Shown here piece after piece: positions 8,280 to 16,566 of a stretch of 64,000 bases of DNA. The notes under the pieces are model-generated. The model was not told where the DNA came from, searched no databases, and saw nothing but the letters and a program-made list of their open reading frames with translations. The first letter of the stretch is position 1. The number at the start of each line of letters is the position of its first letter. Location of the stretch: assembly GCF_030246925.1 (NCBI RefSeq), contig NZ_CP126740.1, positions 930,001-994,000 of the forward strand, given 5' to 3'. A program made the position numbers and the translations under genes. The DNA comes from Microbacterium sp. zg-Y625. Lineage in GTDB: Bacteria; Actinomycetota; Actinomycetes; Actinomycetales; Microbacteriaceae.

Positions 8280-9269
8280 GTGGACATCGATCTCGGACTG
8301 TTGAAGACGATCGAGCGCGAGAAGGAGATCCCGTTCGATGAGCTCGTGCGCATCATCGAGCAGGCCATCCTCACCGCCTACGGCAAGCACGTCTCGCCCA
8401 CCGGCGAGGTCCCCGCGGGCGCCCGCGTGGAGCTCGACCGCAAGTCGGGCCACGTCGGGATCTACGTGCCGCTGCTCGACGACGAGGGAGCGGTGATCGG
8501 CGAGGAGGAGACCACTCCCGAGGACTTCGGCCGCATCGGCGCGTTCGCCGCCAAGCAGGTCATCAGCCAGCGACTGCGCGACATCGCCGACGACGCCGTG
8601 CTGGGAGAGTTCCGCGGTAAAGAGGGCGACATCGTCGCCGGTGTCGTGCAGCAGGGCCCGAACCCCCGCATGGTGCACGTCGACCTCGGCAGCGTCGAGG
8701 CGATCCTCCCGCCCGAGGAGCAGGTCCCGGGCGAGTCCTACGCGCACGGTTCGCGGCTGCGGGTCTATGTGACCAGCGTCGCGAAGGGTCTCAAGGGCCC
8801 GCAGATCACCGTGTCGCGCACGCACCCGGGACTCGTGCGCAAGCTCTTCGCCCTCGAGGTCCCCGAGATCGCGTCCGGCCTCGTCGAGATCGTCTCGCTC
8901 GCGCGCGAAGCCGGCCACCGCAGCAAGGTGGCTGTGACCGCCACCGACCCGTCGATCAACGCCAAGGGTGCCTGCATCGGGGAGCTGGGGCGCCGCGTGC
9001 GTGCCGTCACCGAGGAGCTGGGCGGCGAGAAGATCGACATCGTCGACTACAACCCGGAGCTCGCCGCGTTCGTGGCGAACGCCCTGTCGCCGGCCAAGGT
9101 GACGTCGAGCTTCATCCTCGACGCGTCCACGAAGGCCGTGCGGGCGCTCGTGCCCGATTACCAGCTGTCGCTGGCCATCGGCAAGGAGGGTCAGAACGCC
9201 CGACTCGCCGCGAAGCTCACCGGCGCGAAGATCGACATCCAGCCCGACAGCATCCTGGAGGAGAGCTGA
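8280..9269 (+). CDS. nusA: Transcription termination/antitermination factor NusA
   Basis: 329 aa from GTG 8280 (MDIDLGLLKTIEREKEIP), preceded by AGGGAGAACACC. An in-frame ATG at 8229 would add 17 residues that are not NusA-like. It contains the N-terminal RNA-polymerase-binding domain, an S1 domain (about 130-200) and two KH domains (about 210-320, with IGKEGQNARLAAKLTGAKIDI), the usual actinobacterial length without the C-terminal acidic repeats. It begins the nusA-ylxR-infB-rbfA run. The usual upstream neighbour rimP is not here. Confidence 0.95.
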   Translation: MDIDLGLLKTIEREKEIPFDELVRIIEQAILTAYGKHVSPTGEVPAGARVELDRKSGHVGIYVPLLDDEGAVIGEEETTPEDFGRIGAFAAKQVISQRLRDIADDAVLGEFRGKEGDIVAGVVQQGPNPRMVHVDLGSVEAILPPEEQVPGESYAHGSRLRVYVTSVAKGLKGPQITVSRTHPGLVRKLFALEVPEIASGLVEIVSLAREAGHRSKVAVTATDPSINAKGACIGELGRRVRAVTEELGGEKIDIVDYNPELAAFVANALSPAKVTSSFILDASTKAVRALVPDYQLSLAIGKEGQNARLAAKLTGAKIDIQPDSILEES

Positions 9270-9323
9270 TCCGTCCGGCGCGGCGGGGGCGTGGCATCCG
9301 CCCCGGCGCGCGGAGGGGGTAGG

Positions 9324-9575
9324 ATGGATTCCGTTCGAACGTGCGTGGGATGCCGCGCGCGTGCCCCCCGGGCCACGCTCACTCGAGTCGTGGCGGTCGG
9401 TTTGCAGGTCGTCGTTGACGAGCGCGGATCGATGCCGGGGCGGGGCGCGTGGGTGCATGACACAAGCGAGTGCGTGGACGCCGCCATCCGGCGCCGTGCC
9501 TTCGGACGAGCACTGCGCGTGTCAGGCTCGCTTGACACGCAGACCCTTCAGAACCACTTCCAGCGAAACGGCTGA
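9324..9575 (+). CDS. ylxR: YlxR family RNA-binding protein (DUF448)
   Basis: 83 aa. It shows [18 protein letters not shown] at the N-terminus and the family signature PGRGAWVHDTSEC followed by AIRRRAFGRALR. YlxR proteins are small RNA-associated proteins encoded between nusA and infB in Gram-positive bacteria, and the position here is the canonical one. The start at ATG 9324 is chosen because the alignable family begins there; GGAGGGGG lies 5 nt upstream. Confidence 0.9.
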   Translation: MDSVRTCVGCRARAPRATLTRVVAVGLQVVVDERGSMPGRGAWVHDTSECVDAAIRRRAFGRALRVSGSLDTQTLQNHFQRNG

Positions 9576-9581
9576 ACGGCT

Positions 9582-9627
9582 ATGGACTCAAAGTGAACGG
9601 CTCGAAATGAGACCCGTCCGCAACTAG
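9582..9627 (+). other. Two minimal upstream reading frames in the infB leader
   Basis: ATG 9582 encodes MDSK and stops at 9596; ATG 9607 encodes MRPVRN and stops at 9627, just before the first arm of the infB hairpin pair. Neither has a strong ribosome binding site. They are noted only because ribosomes terminating there could influence which downstream hairpin forms. Confidence 0.25.
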
Positions 9628-9628
9628 T

Positions 9629-9665
9629 GGTCTGCTCCTGTCTGGGGCAGACCTTCAGACAGGAG
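9629..9665 (+). promoter_or_regulatory. Competing hairpins over the infB ribosome binding site
   Basis: GGTCTGC (9629-9635) pairs perfectly with GCAGACC (9647-9653). CTCCTGTCTG (9635-9644) pairs perfectly with CAGACAGGAG (9656-9665), whose end is the infB Shine-Dalgarno AGGAG. The arms interleave, so the two 7-bp and 10-bp stems exclude each other (a pseudoknot would leave only 2-nt loops). The second stem would hide the ribosome binding site, and the first would free it. Function is inferred. Confidence 0.65.
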
Positions 9666-9669
9666 AATT

Positions 9670-12471
9670 GTGGCAAAACCACGCGTGCACGAGATCGCTT
9701 CCGAACTCGGCGTAGACAGCAAGGTCGCCCTTGCGAAGCTGAAGGAGCTTGGCGAGTTCGTCAAGAGCCCTTCCTCGACCATCGAGCCTCCCGTGGCTCG
9801 CAAGCTCCGTCAGGCTCTGCAGGCCGACGGCGCCAAGCCGGCACCCGGCGGACCCGCCCAGGGTGCACCCGCTCGTCCCGCGGGACGTCCGGGCCCCGCC
9901 CGTCCGTCTGCGCCGACTCCGGCGGCCCCGGCCCCGGCGCCGGAGGCATCCGCCCCGGCCGCGCCTGCTCCGGCGGCATCCGCACCCGCTCCGGCGGCAC
10001 CCGCGCCCGCGGCGCCCGCTGCGGCCACGCCCGCTGCGGCGCCCGCCCCGGCACCCGGCAAGCCTGACGCGGCACCCAAGCCCGGCGGCCCCGCTGCCGG
10101 CGGTCCCGCTGCCGGCAGCCCCACCCCGGGCGCTCCGCGTCCCGGTGGCGCGCCGCGGCCCGGTAACAACCCGTTCTCGTCGGCGCAGGGCATGGGACAG
10201 CGTCCCGCAGGTCCCCGTCCCGGCAACAACCCCTTCGCTTCGGCGCAGGGCATGGGGCAGCGCCCCACCCCCGGAAACATTCCGCGTCCCCAGGCGCCGC
10301 GCCCCGGCGCGCCGCGTCCGGGCGCTCCCCGTCCCGGTGGCGCAGGTCGCCCCGGCGGCGGTGGCGGTCGCCCCGGTGCACCGTTCCAGCAGCGTCCCGG
10401 CGGTCCCGGTCGTCCCGGCGGTGCCGGTGGCGGCTTCCAGCGTCCTGGCGGCGGCCCGCCCGCGGGTGGCTTCGCCGGTCGTCCCGGCGGCGGCGGTGGC
10501 CGTGGTCGTGGACCCGGCGGTGGCACCGCAGGTGCCTTCGGCAAGGGTGGCGGCAAGTCCAAGCAGCGCAAGTCGCGGCGGGCGAAGCGGCAGGAATTCG
10601 AGATGCGGTCGGCGCCGGTCGTCGGCGGCGTCAATGTCTCGCGCGGTAACGGCGAGATCATCCGCATGCGCCGCGGCGCATCGATCGCCGACTTCGCCGA
10701 CAAGATCGAGGCCATCACCGGTTACACGGTGCAGCCCGGCACCCTCGTGACGATCCTGTTCAACCTCGGCGAGATGGCCACGGCCACCGAGTCGCTGGAC
10801 GAGGCGACGTTCGAGGTTCTCGGCGAGGAGCTGGGCTACAAGATCCAGATGGTCTCGCCCGAGGACGAGGACAAGGAGCTCCTCGAGGGCTTCGGTCTCG
10901 ACCTCGACGCGGAACTCGAAGCCGAGAGCGAAGACGACCTCGAGATCCGTCCGCCGGTCGTGACCGTCATGGGTCACGTCGACCACGGTAAGACGCGACT
11001 GCTCGATGCGATCCGTCAGACCAACGTGGTCGCCGGTGAGGCCGGCGGCATCACGCAGCACATCGGTGCGTACCAGGTGTGGACCGAGCACGAGGGCATC
11101 GAGCGGGCGATCACGTTCATCGACACCCCCGGTCACGAGGCCTTCACCGCCATGCGTGCCCGTGGTGCGCAGGTCACCGACCTCGCGATCCTCGTGGTCG
11201 CAGCCGACGACGGCATCATGCCCCAGACGGTCGAGGCACTGAACCACGCCCAGGCGGCAGGCGTTCCGATCGTCGTGGCCGTGAACAAGGTCGACAAGCC
11301 CGACGCCAACCCGGCGAAGGTGCGCCAGCAGCTCACCGAGTACGGCCTGGTCGCCGAGGAGTACGGCGGCGACGTGATGTTCGTCGACGTCTCCGCTCGC
11401 CAGGGCACCAACATCCAGGAACTGCTGGATGCCGTCCTGCTGACTGCCGACGCGGGGCTCGACCTCACGGCGAACCCGAACAAGGCCGCCCGTGGTGTCG
11501 CGATCGAAGCCAAGCTCGACAAGGGCCGCGGTTCGGTGGCCACGGTGCTCATCCAGTCCGGAACGCTGCGCGTCGGCGACGCGATCGTCGCAGGCACCGC
11601 CTACGGCCGCGTGCGCGCCATGTCCGACGAGAACGGCGATCCGGTCGAAGAGGCCTACCCGTCGCGCCCCGTGCAGGTGCAGGGTCTGAACTCCGTGCCC
11701 CGTGCCGGTGACACGTTCATCGTGACCGAGGAAGACCGCCTCGCCCGTCAGATCGCTGAGAAGCGTGAAGCCGCCGAGCGCAACGCCCAGCTGGCCAAGG
11801 CCCGCAAGCGCATCTCGCTCGAGGACTTCACCCGCGCTCTGCAGGAGGGCAAGGTCGAGTCGCTCAACCTCATCATCAAGGGTGACGTCTCCGGTGCCGT
11901 CGAGGCGCTGGAGGAGTCGCTGCTGAAGATCGAGGTCGACGACTCGGTGCAGCTGCGGATCATCCACCGCGGTGTGGGTGCCGTGACCGAGTCCGACGTG
12001 AACCTCGCCACGATCGACAACGCGATCGTGATCGGGTTCAACGTGCGCCCCGACGCCAAGGCACGCGAGCGTGCTCAGCGTGAAGGCGTGGACATCCGGT
12101 TCTACTCGGTCATCTACAACGCGATCGACGATGTGGAGCAGTCGCTCAAGGGCCTGCTCAAGCCGGAGTACGAAGAGGTCCAGTCGGGCGTCGCGGAGAT
12201 CCGCGAGGTGTTCCGCTCCTCCAAGTTCGGCAACATCGCCGGTGTCATCGTGCGATCGGGAACGATCACGCGAAACGCCAAGGCCCGCGTCATCCGCGAC
12301 GGCGTCGTCGTCGCGGACGGTCTGGCGATCGAGTCGCTGCGCCGCTTCAAGGACGACGTCACCGAGGTGCGTACGGACTACGAGGCCGGTATCGGCCTCG
12401 GCAAGTTCAACGACATCCAGATCGGCGACGAGATCGAAACCACCGAGATGGTCGAGAAGCCGCGAGGCTGA
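9670..12471 (+). CDS. infB: Translation initiation factor IF-2
   Basis: 933 aa from GTG 9670, with AGGAG 5 nt upstream. An IF2-N helix bundle (residues 1-55) is followed by a Pro/Ala/Gly-rich low-complexity stretch (about 57-300), as in other high-GC actinobacteria. The GTPase domain has GHVDHGKT (435-442), DTPGHEAF and NKVD. Domains II, III and IV follow. It delivers initiator fMet-tRNA to the 30S subunit. The ribosome binding site lies inside an interleaved hairpin pair. Confidence 0.98.
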   Translation: MAKPRVHEIASELGVDSKVALAKLKELGEFVKSPSSTIEPPVARKLRQALQADGAKPAPGGPAQGAPARPAGRPGPARPSAPTPAAPAPAPEASAPAAPAPAASAPAPAAPAPAAPAAATPAAAPAPAPGKPDAAPKPGGPAAGGPAAGSPTPGAPRPGGAPRPGNNPFSSAQGMGQRPAGPRPGNNPFASAQGMGQRPTPGNIPRPQAPRPGAPRPGAPRPGGAGRPGGGGGRPGAPFQQRPGGPGRPGGAGGGFQRPGGGPPAGGFAGRPGGGGGRGRGPGGGTAGAFGKGGGKSKQRKSRRAKRQEFEMRSAPVVGGVNVSRGNGEIIRMRRGASIADFADKIEAITGYTVQPGTLVTILFNLGEMATATESLDEATFEVLGEELGYKIQMVSPEDEDKELLEGFGLDLDAELEAESEDDLEIRPPVVTVMGHVDHGKTRLLDAIRQTNVVAGEAGGITQHIGAYQVWTEHEGIERAITFIDTPGHEAFTAMRARGAQVTDLAILVVAADDGIMPQTVEALNHAQAAGVPIVVAVNKVDKPDANPAKVRQQLTEYGLVAEEYGGDVMFVDVSARQGTNIQELLDAVLLTADAGLDLTANPNKAARGVAIEAKLDKGRGSVATVLIQSGTLRVGDAIVAGTAYGRVRAMSDENGDPVEEAYPSRPVQVQGLNSVPRAGDTFIVTEEDRLARQIAEKREAAERNAQLAKARKRISLEDFTRALQEGKVESLNLIIKGDVSGAVEALEESLLKIEVDDSVQLRIIHRGVGAVTESDVNLATIDNAIVIGFNVRPDAKARERAQREGVDIRFYSVIYNAIDDVEQSLKGLLKPEYEEVQSGVAEIREVFRSSKFGNIAGVIVRSGTITRNAKARVIRDGVVVADGLAIESLRRFKDDVTEVRTDYEAGIGLGKFNDIQIGDEIETTEMVEKPRG

Positions 12472-12477
12472 TCACCC

Positions 12478-12507
12478 GGCGGGGGGTGCCACACGGCGCC
12501 CCCCGCC
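12478..12507 (+). terminator. GC-rich hairpin between infB and rbfA
   Basis: GGCGGGGGG (12478-12486) pairs with CCCCCCGCC (12499-12507) around a 12-nt loop, starting 6 nt after the infB stop and followed only by TTCC. It may act as a partial terminator or 3'-end stabiliser that lowers rbfA relative to infB. Confidence 0.5.
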
Positions 12508-12529
12508 TTCCACCTTCAGGGAGATAACC

Positions 12530-12961
12530 ATGTCGTCAGAGCGTCAGGCCCGAATGGCCGACCGCATCCGCGTGCTGATCGCCGAGCGCCTCGAGAAGGG
12601 GCTGCGCGACCCGCGACTCGGTTTCACGACCATCACGGACGTGAAAGTCACGGGCGACCTGCAGCACGCCTCGGTGTTCTACACGGTGCTGGGCACCGAG
12701 AAGGAGCGCGCCGACACCGCTGAGGCGCTGAAGGCCGCCACCGGTCTGCTGCGCAGCGAGGTCGGGCGCCAGCTCGGCGTGCGGCTCACCCCGACCCTCG
12801 AGTTCATCCCCGACGCGATCCCCGAGAACGCCGGGCACATCGAGGACCTGCTGCGCGAAGCGCGCGAGCGCGACGCCGCCGTGGCCGGTCTCGCCACCGG
12901 CGCCGCCTACGCCGGCGAGCCGGACCCCTACGTGAAGCCCCGCGACCTCGACGCCGAGTGA
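12530..12961 (+). CDS. rbfA: 30S ribosome-binding factor A
   Basis: 143 aa. The KH-fold family is recognisable from RQARMADRIRVLIAERL, DPRLGFTTITDVKVTGDLQ and the C-terminal LRRTP-equivalent VRLTPTLEFIPD, followed by IEDLLREARE. It assists late 16S processing and 30S maturation. The start is chosen at ATG 12530 because AGGGAGATAACC precedes it. The last codons, GCC GAG TGA, lie inside the first unit of a 20-bp repeat array, so the repeat supplies the last Glu codon and the stop. Confidence 0.93.
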   Translation: MSSERQARMADRIRVLIAERLEKGLRDPRLGFTTITDVKVTGDLQHASVFYTVLGTEKERADTAEALKAATGLLRSEVGRQLGVRLTPTLEFIPDAIPENAGHIEDLLREARERDAAVAGLATGAAYAGEPDPYVKPRDLDAE

Positions 12962-13068
12962 GTATTCGGGCTCGCGAGTGAGTATTCGCGGGCTCGAGTG
13001 AGTATTCGCGGGCGCGAGTGAGTATTCGCGTCGCCGAGTGAGTATTCGCCCTCGCGAGTGCGTCTCGT
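12955..13068 (+). repeat. 20-bp tandem repeat array, locus A (5 cores plus 1 degenerate)
   Basis: The 14-nt core CGAGTGAGTATTCG starts at 12955, 12975, 12995, 13015 and 13035, exactly 20 bp apart. A decayed copy lies at 13055. The 6-nt spacers differ (GGCTCG, CGGGCT, CGGGCG, CGTCGC, CCCTCG) but are G/C-rich. The first core overlaps the end of rbfA and contains its TGA. The core reads in the sense of rbfA. The same family occurs at 29935, 52333 and 57190. Confidence 0.95.
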
Positions 13069-13122
13069 CGCGCCGTGTGCGCCATGTCAGGACGCCACCG
13101 CGCAGGCACAGTCGGATCGCGT

Positions 13123-13203
13123 GCACAACGTCGCCGATCCGCACCGCCCCAGGGCTTCCGCTGGCCCCGCAGCTCCCGCAGGCGTGAAGCGCCGACGTTG
13201 TGC
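13123..13203. repeat. 11-bp inverted repeat framing a 59-nt core
   Basis: GCACAACGTCG (13123-13133) and CGACGTTGTGC (13193-13203) are perfect inverted arms around a GC-rich centre, in the non-coding interval between array A and mutY. It could be a structured RNA, a decayed small mobile element, or chance. No second copy lies in the window. Confidence 0.4.
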
Positions 13204-13220
13204 CCGGTGGCGCCAGCTCA

Positions 13221-13243
13221 CGCCGCGGCGGTTCGCCGCGGCG
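13221..13243. terminator. Hairpin at the 3' end of mutY
   Basis: CGCCGCGGCG (13221-13230) and CGCCGCGGCG (13234-13243) form a 10-bp stem with a 3-nt loop, ending 3 nt before the mutY stop on the other strand. It is probably the transcript end for mutY. Confidence 0.55.
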
Positions 13244-13245
13244 GC

Positions 13246-14112
13246 TCAGCGCGGCAGCGCGAGCATGCCCCCGGATGCCTCGACCAGCCCGTCCGCGACG
13301 AGCGAGTCGATCGCGCGGTCGCGCTGGTGCGCATCCGGCCAGTCGCCGATGACCGCGTCCGCCGGCACCGCGTGGGCTGCGGCCTCCCGCAGCACCCGCA
13401 GCACGGCCCCACGCGCCTGCCGGTCGCTGCCCTCGTACCGGGCCTGCCGTCGCCGACCGTCGCCGGTGTCGGGGTAGCCGGCGGCCCGCCACGCGCACAC
13501 GTGCGCGAGCGGGCACGCCTCGCACCTCGGCGCGCGCGCCGTGCACACCACGGCGCCGAGCTCCATGGCCGCGGCGTTCACGATCGCCGCGCCCGCGTCG
13601 TCGCCGGGAAGCACCGCCGCCATCGCCGCGAGGTCGCGCCGCGCCGGCGCTCCAGGCTGCGACCGACCGTCGACCGCCCGCGCGAGCACGCGCCGGGTGT
13701 TGGTGTCGACGACCGGGTGCCGCTGGCCGTACGCGAACACGGCCACGGCGCGGGCGGTGTAGTCGCCGATCCCGGTGAGCGCGAGAAGCGCATCGACGTC
13801 CGCCGGCACGACGCCCCCGTGCCGGTCGCGGATCTCCACCGCCGCACGGTGCAGCCACAGCGCGCGGCGCGGGTACCCCAGGTTCGCCCACTGCCGCACC
13901 GCCTCGGCGGGTGGCTCGCCGGCCAGCGCGGCGGGGTCGGGCCAGCGTTCCAGCCACGCCTCGAGGTGAGGGATCACCCGCGCCACGGGCGTCTGCTGCA
14001 GCATGAACTCGCTGACGAGCACACCCCACGCGCCGAACTCCGGATGCCGCCACGGCAGGTCCCGCGCGTTCTCCCGGTACCACGCGATGAGCGGGGCGGC
14101 GAGGTCGGGCAC
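13246..14112 (-). CDS. mutY: A/G-specific adenine DNA glycosylase
   Basis: 288 aa. MutY removes adenine mispaired with 8-oxoguanine. The sequence shows Glu35 in VSEFMLQQT, the helix-hairpin-helix LLALTGIGDYTARAV (109-123), catalytic Asp136 in VVDTNTRRV, and a 4Fe-4S loop with Cys190, 197, 200 and 206 (C-X6-C-X2-C-X5-C). The C-terminal NUDIX domain of long MutY proteins is absent, as in many actinobacteria. The GTG start is 6 nt after TAGGCT (14124-14119), so it is probably leaderless. Confidence 0.93.
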   Translation of the reverse strand: MPDLAAPLIAWYRENARDLPWRHPEFGAWGVLVSEFMLQQTPVARVIPHLEAWLERWPDPAALAGEPPAEAVRQWANLGYPRRALWLHRAAVEIRDRHGGVVPADVDALLALTGIGDYTARAVAVFAYGQRHPVVDTNTRRVLARAVDGRSQPGAPARRDLAAMAAVLPGDDAGAAIVNAAAMELGAVVCTARAPRCEACPLAHVCAWRAAGYPDTGDGRRRQARYEGSDRQARGAVLRVLREAAAHAVPADAVIGDWPDAHQRDRAIDSLVADGLVEASGGMLALPR

Positions 14113-14175
14113 CGCAAAAGCCTACGGCCGCTGCGTCCCGTGAGCGCGCCGCCGCCATCGAACTAAGCTGGAGGG

Positions 14176-14832
14176 ATGCCCGAGACCACCGCTCCCGACC
14201 TCTGGCGCAGCCTGCGCGACGACGCGCGCCAGCATCACCGCCGGGGCCGGATCGTCCTCGCCGTCGACGGGTTCGACGGCGCGGGCAAGACCCGATTCGC
14301 CGACGGCTTCGCGACCGTCTTCGACGACGTTCCGGTCGTCCGCGCGTCGGTCGACGGGTTCCACCGCCCCCGTGCCGAGCGCTACGCCAGGGGCCGCACG
14401 TCGCCGGAGGGCTTCTACCTCGACTCCTACGACTACGCCGCGTTCCGCCGGGAGCTCATCGACCCGTTCCGCGCCGGCGAGCCCTTCCGCACCGCGGTGT
14501 GGGACGTCAACGCCGACGCCCCCGTCGACGTCGCCCCGCAGGTCGCGGGCCCCGACGCGGTGCTGCTGGTCGACGGCATCTTCCTGCACCGACCGGAGCT
14601 GCGGGGCCTCTGGCACTGGTCGCTGTGGCTCGACGTCCCGGTCGACGTCGCGTTCGCCCGTCTCGCGGAGCGCGACGGCACCGACCCCGACCACACGGCG
14701 GCCTCCAACGCGCGGTACCGGCAGGGCCAGGAACTGTACCTGCGCGACGCCGACCCCCGTCGCGCCGCGTCAGCCATCGTCGACAACACCGACTTCCGGC
14801 ATCCGTCGCGCGTCTACCGGGACTTCTGCTGA
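14176..14832 (+). CDS. Uridine kinase-like P-loop kinase
   Basis: 218 aa. The Walker A motif is DGFDGAGKT (31-39), with VDGFHRPR and DGIFLHRPELRGLW as in uridine kinase/phosphoribulokinase-type enzymes that phosphorylate uridine or a related nucleoside. The start has both a GGAGGG and a TAAGCT box 6 nt upstream. The stop overlaps the truB start (TGATG), so the two are co-translated. Substrate specificity is inferred from the fold only. Confidence 0.78.
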   Translation: MPETTAPDLWRSLRDDARQHHRRGRIVLAVDGFDGAGKTRFADGFATVFDDVPVVRASVDGFHRPRAERYARGRTSPEGFYLDSYDYAAFRRELIDPFRAGEPFRTAVWDVNADAPVDVAPQVAGPDAVLLVDGIFLHRPELRGLWHWSLWLDVPVDVAFARLAERDGTDPDHTAASNARYRQGQELYLRDADPRRAASAIVDNTDFRHPSRVYRDFC

Positions 14833-15716
14833 TGGGCGGCATCCTGCTCGTGGACAAGCCGGGCGGCATCACGAGTCACGACGTCGTCGCCCGCGCACGC
14901 CGAGCCCTGGGGACCCGCAAGATCGGCCACGCCGGCACGCTCGACCCGATGGCGACCGGTCTGCTGGTGCTGGGTGTCGACAGCGCGACGCGACTGCTGA
15001 CCTACCTCGTCGGGCTCGACAAGACCTACGAGGCCACGATCCGGCTCGGGGTGGCCACCGACTCCGACGACGCCGACGGCACCGTGACGGCCACGGCGGA
15101 TGCCGCGGCGGTCGCGGCCGTGCCCGACGCGGCGATCGCCGCGGGCATCGCCGACCTCACCGGGGCGATCTCGCAGGTGCCCAGCCGGGTCTCGGCGATC
15201 AAAGTCAACGGCCGCAGGGCGTACGACCTCGCCCGCGCCGGTGAAGAGGTGCAGCTGAACGCGCGCGCCGTCACCGTCTCGCGCTTCGTGGTGCGCGGGC
15301 GCCGCGACGGCGCCGGCGTGCTCGACCTCGACGTCGTCGTCGACTGCTCCAGCGGCACCTACATCCGTGCGCTGGCGCGCGACCTCGGCGCAGCGCTCGG
15401 AGTCGGGGGACACCTCACCGCGCTCCGGCGCACGCGCATCGGCCCGTTCGACGTCGCCGACGCGGTCGGGGTCGACGACATCGCCGCGGCGGCGCTCCTG
15501 CCGCAGGCGCAGGTGGCCGCGAGCGTTCTCGGCGCGTTCCCCGTCACCGCCGATGAGGCCCGGGACCTGCGCCACGGCAAGCGCCTGACCGGCGCCGCCG
15601 CACGGCTCGGCACCGAACGCGCGGCGGCGATCGACCCCGAAGGCCGGCTGGTGGGGATCGTCGAGCGCCGCGGCGACGACGTGAAGAGCGCGATGAACGT
15701 CTCGGAGGAGAGCTGA
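14832..15716 (+). CDS. truB: tRNA pseudouridine(55) synthase
   Basis: 294 aa. It begins GGILLVDKPGGITSHDVV and has the catalytic Asp38 in GHAGTLDPMATG, then YEATIRLG and the KVNGRRAYDLAR and SSGTYIRALARDLG motifs. It modifies U55 in the T-loop of tRNAs. It is the usual downstream partner of the nusA-infB-rbfA cluster, here separated by mutY and the kinase. It overlaps both neighbours by 1 nt. Confidence 0.96.
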   Translation: MGGILLVDKPGGITSHDVVARARRALGTRKIGHAGTLDPMATGLLVLGVDSATRLLTYLVGLDKTYEATIRLGVATDSDDADGTVTATADAAAVAAVPDAAIAAGIADLTGAISQVPSRVSAIKVNGRRAYDLARAGEEVQLNARAVTVSRFVVRGRRDGAGVLDLDVVVDCSSGTYIRALARDLGAALGVGGHLTALRRTRIGPFDVADAVGVDDIAAAALLPQAQVAASVLGAFPVTADEARDLRHGKRLTGAAARLGTERAAAIDPEGRLVGIVERRGDDVKSAMNVSEES

Positions 15717-16084
15717 TGATCCTGTGGTTCGCGGTGGTCCAGGTGGCTGTCGCCGTCGTGGCCGGGCTGCTGTGCGTGGTGCTCGGCCTCGCGGGCCGGC
15801 GACCGAGCGATCTCACGGTGGGTTCACTGGCCCTGGTCGAGCTGCTGCTGGTGGCGCAGGTCGTCGTCGGCCTCGCCGCCCCGCTGACGGGCAATCCGCC
15901 GTCGGGGAGCCTGCTGGAATTCTGGGTGTACCTCGTCTCGGCCGTGCTGCTGCCCCCCGCCGCCGTGTTCTGGGCGCTCCTCGAGCGCAGCCGCTGGAGC
16001 ACCGTCATCATGGGCATCGCCGCGCTGTCGGTGGCCGTCATGGTCTGGCGGATGCAGGTCATCTGGACGGTGCAGGGCGCATGA
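15716..16084 (+). CDS. Small integral membrane protein, four predicted helices
   Basis: 122 aa, mostly hydrophobic, with helices at about 1-25, 38-58, 68-90 and 97-115. The start overlaps the truB stop by 1 nt. I do not recognise a family. It sits between truB and ribF, together with another membrane protein, as a co-translated pair. Confidence 0.75.
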   Translation: MILWFAVVQVAVAVVAGLLCVVLGLAGRRPSDLTVGSLALVELLLVAQVVVGLAAPLTGNPPSGSLLEFWVYLVSAVLLPPAAVFWALLERSRWSTVIMGIAALSVAVMVWRMQVIWTVQGA

Positions 16085-16122
16085 GCCGGCTCGTTCCCGC
16101 GGCCCCTACACTGGAGCGCGAC

Positions 16123-16566
16123 ATGTCCCCCCGCCCCCGTATGGCCGGCATCGGCCGCGTGCTCGTGATCCTCTACGCGGTCATGGCGCTCGCAGCCAGC
16201 GGCCGCTCCTTCGTCCAGATCGTCGAGCGCTTCGACGAGGCGCCCCTGGCCTACTCGCTGTCGGCCGCGGCCGCCGGCGTGTACATCCTCGCGACGCTCG
16301 CGCTCGTGTTCGCCGGTTCCCGCACCTGGTACGTCGTGGCGTGGGTGGCGATCTGCTTCGAGTTGACCGGGGTCATCGTCGTCGGCTCCTTGACCTTCCT
16401 GCTCCCGGAGCTGTTCGACCACCAGACGGTCTGGCAGTGGTACGGGGCGGGGTACCTCTTCATCCCGCTCGCGCTGCCCGTCCTGGGCCTGTGGTGGCTC
16501 ACCACGCATCGCCCCGGCCGCGTCGAGGAACCCGCTCCCGAACCCGTCGAGAGGTCGTCGTGGTGA
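16123..16566 (+). CDS. Integral membrane protein of unknown function
   Basis: 147 aa from ATG 16123 (MSPRPRMAGIGRVL). Four hydrophobic segments are visible. An in-frame ATG at 16081 overlaps the upstream stop (ATGA) and would add 14 residues (SRLVPAAPTLERD); it is the alternative start if the genes are strictly coupled. A TACACT box at 16107 hints at an internal promoter. The stop overlaps the ribF start (GTGA). Confidence 0.72.
   Translation: MSPRPRMAGIGRVLVILYAVMALAASGRSFVQIVERFDEAPLAYSLSAAAAGVYILATLALVFAGSRTWYVVAWVAICFELTGVIVVGSLTFLLPELFDHQTVWQWYGAGYLFIPLALPVLGLWWLTTHRPGRVEEPAPEPVERSSW

Noticed and set aside
3570..9458. Very long minus-strand open frame (about 1960 codons)
   Set aside because: It runs antisense to proS, nusA and ylxR, has His/Arg/Asp-rich composition without domains, and results from the high GC content.
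9655..11967. Long minus-strand open frame opposite infB
   Set aside because: A mirror of the infB codon pattern with no ribosome binding site or protein-like features.
12955..13068. CRISPR array
   Set aside because: The repeats are evenly spaced, but the spacers are only 6 nt, the cores 14 nt, and no cas genes are present.
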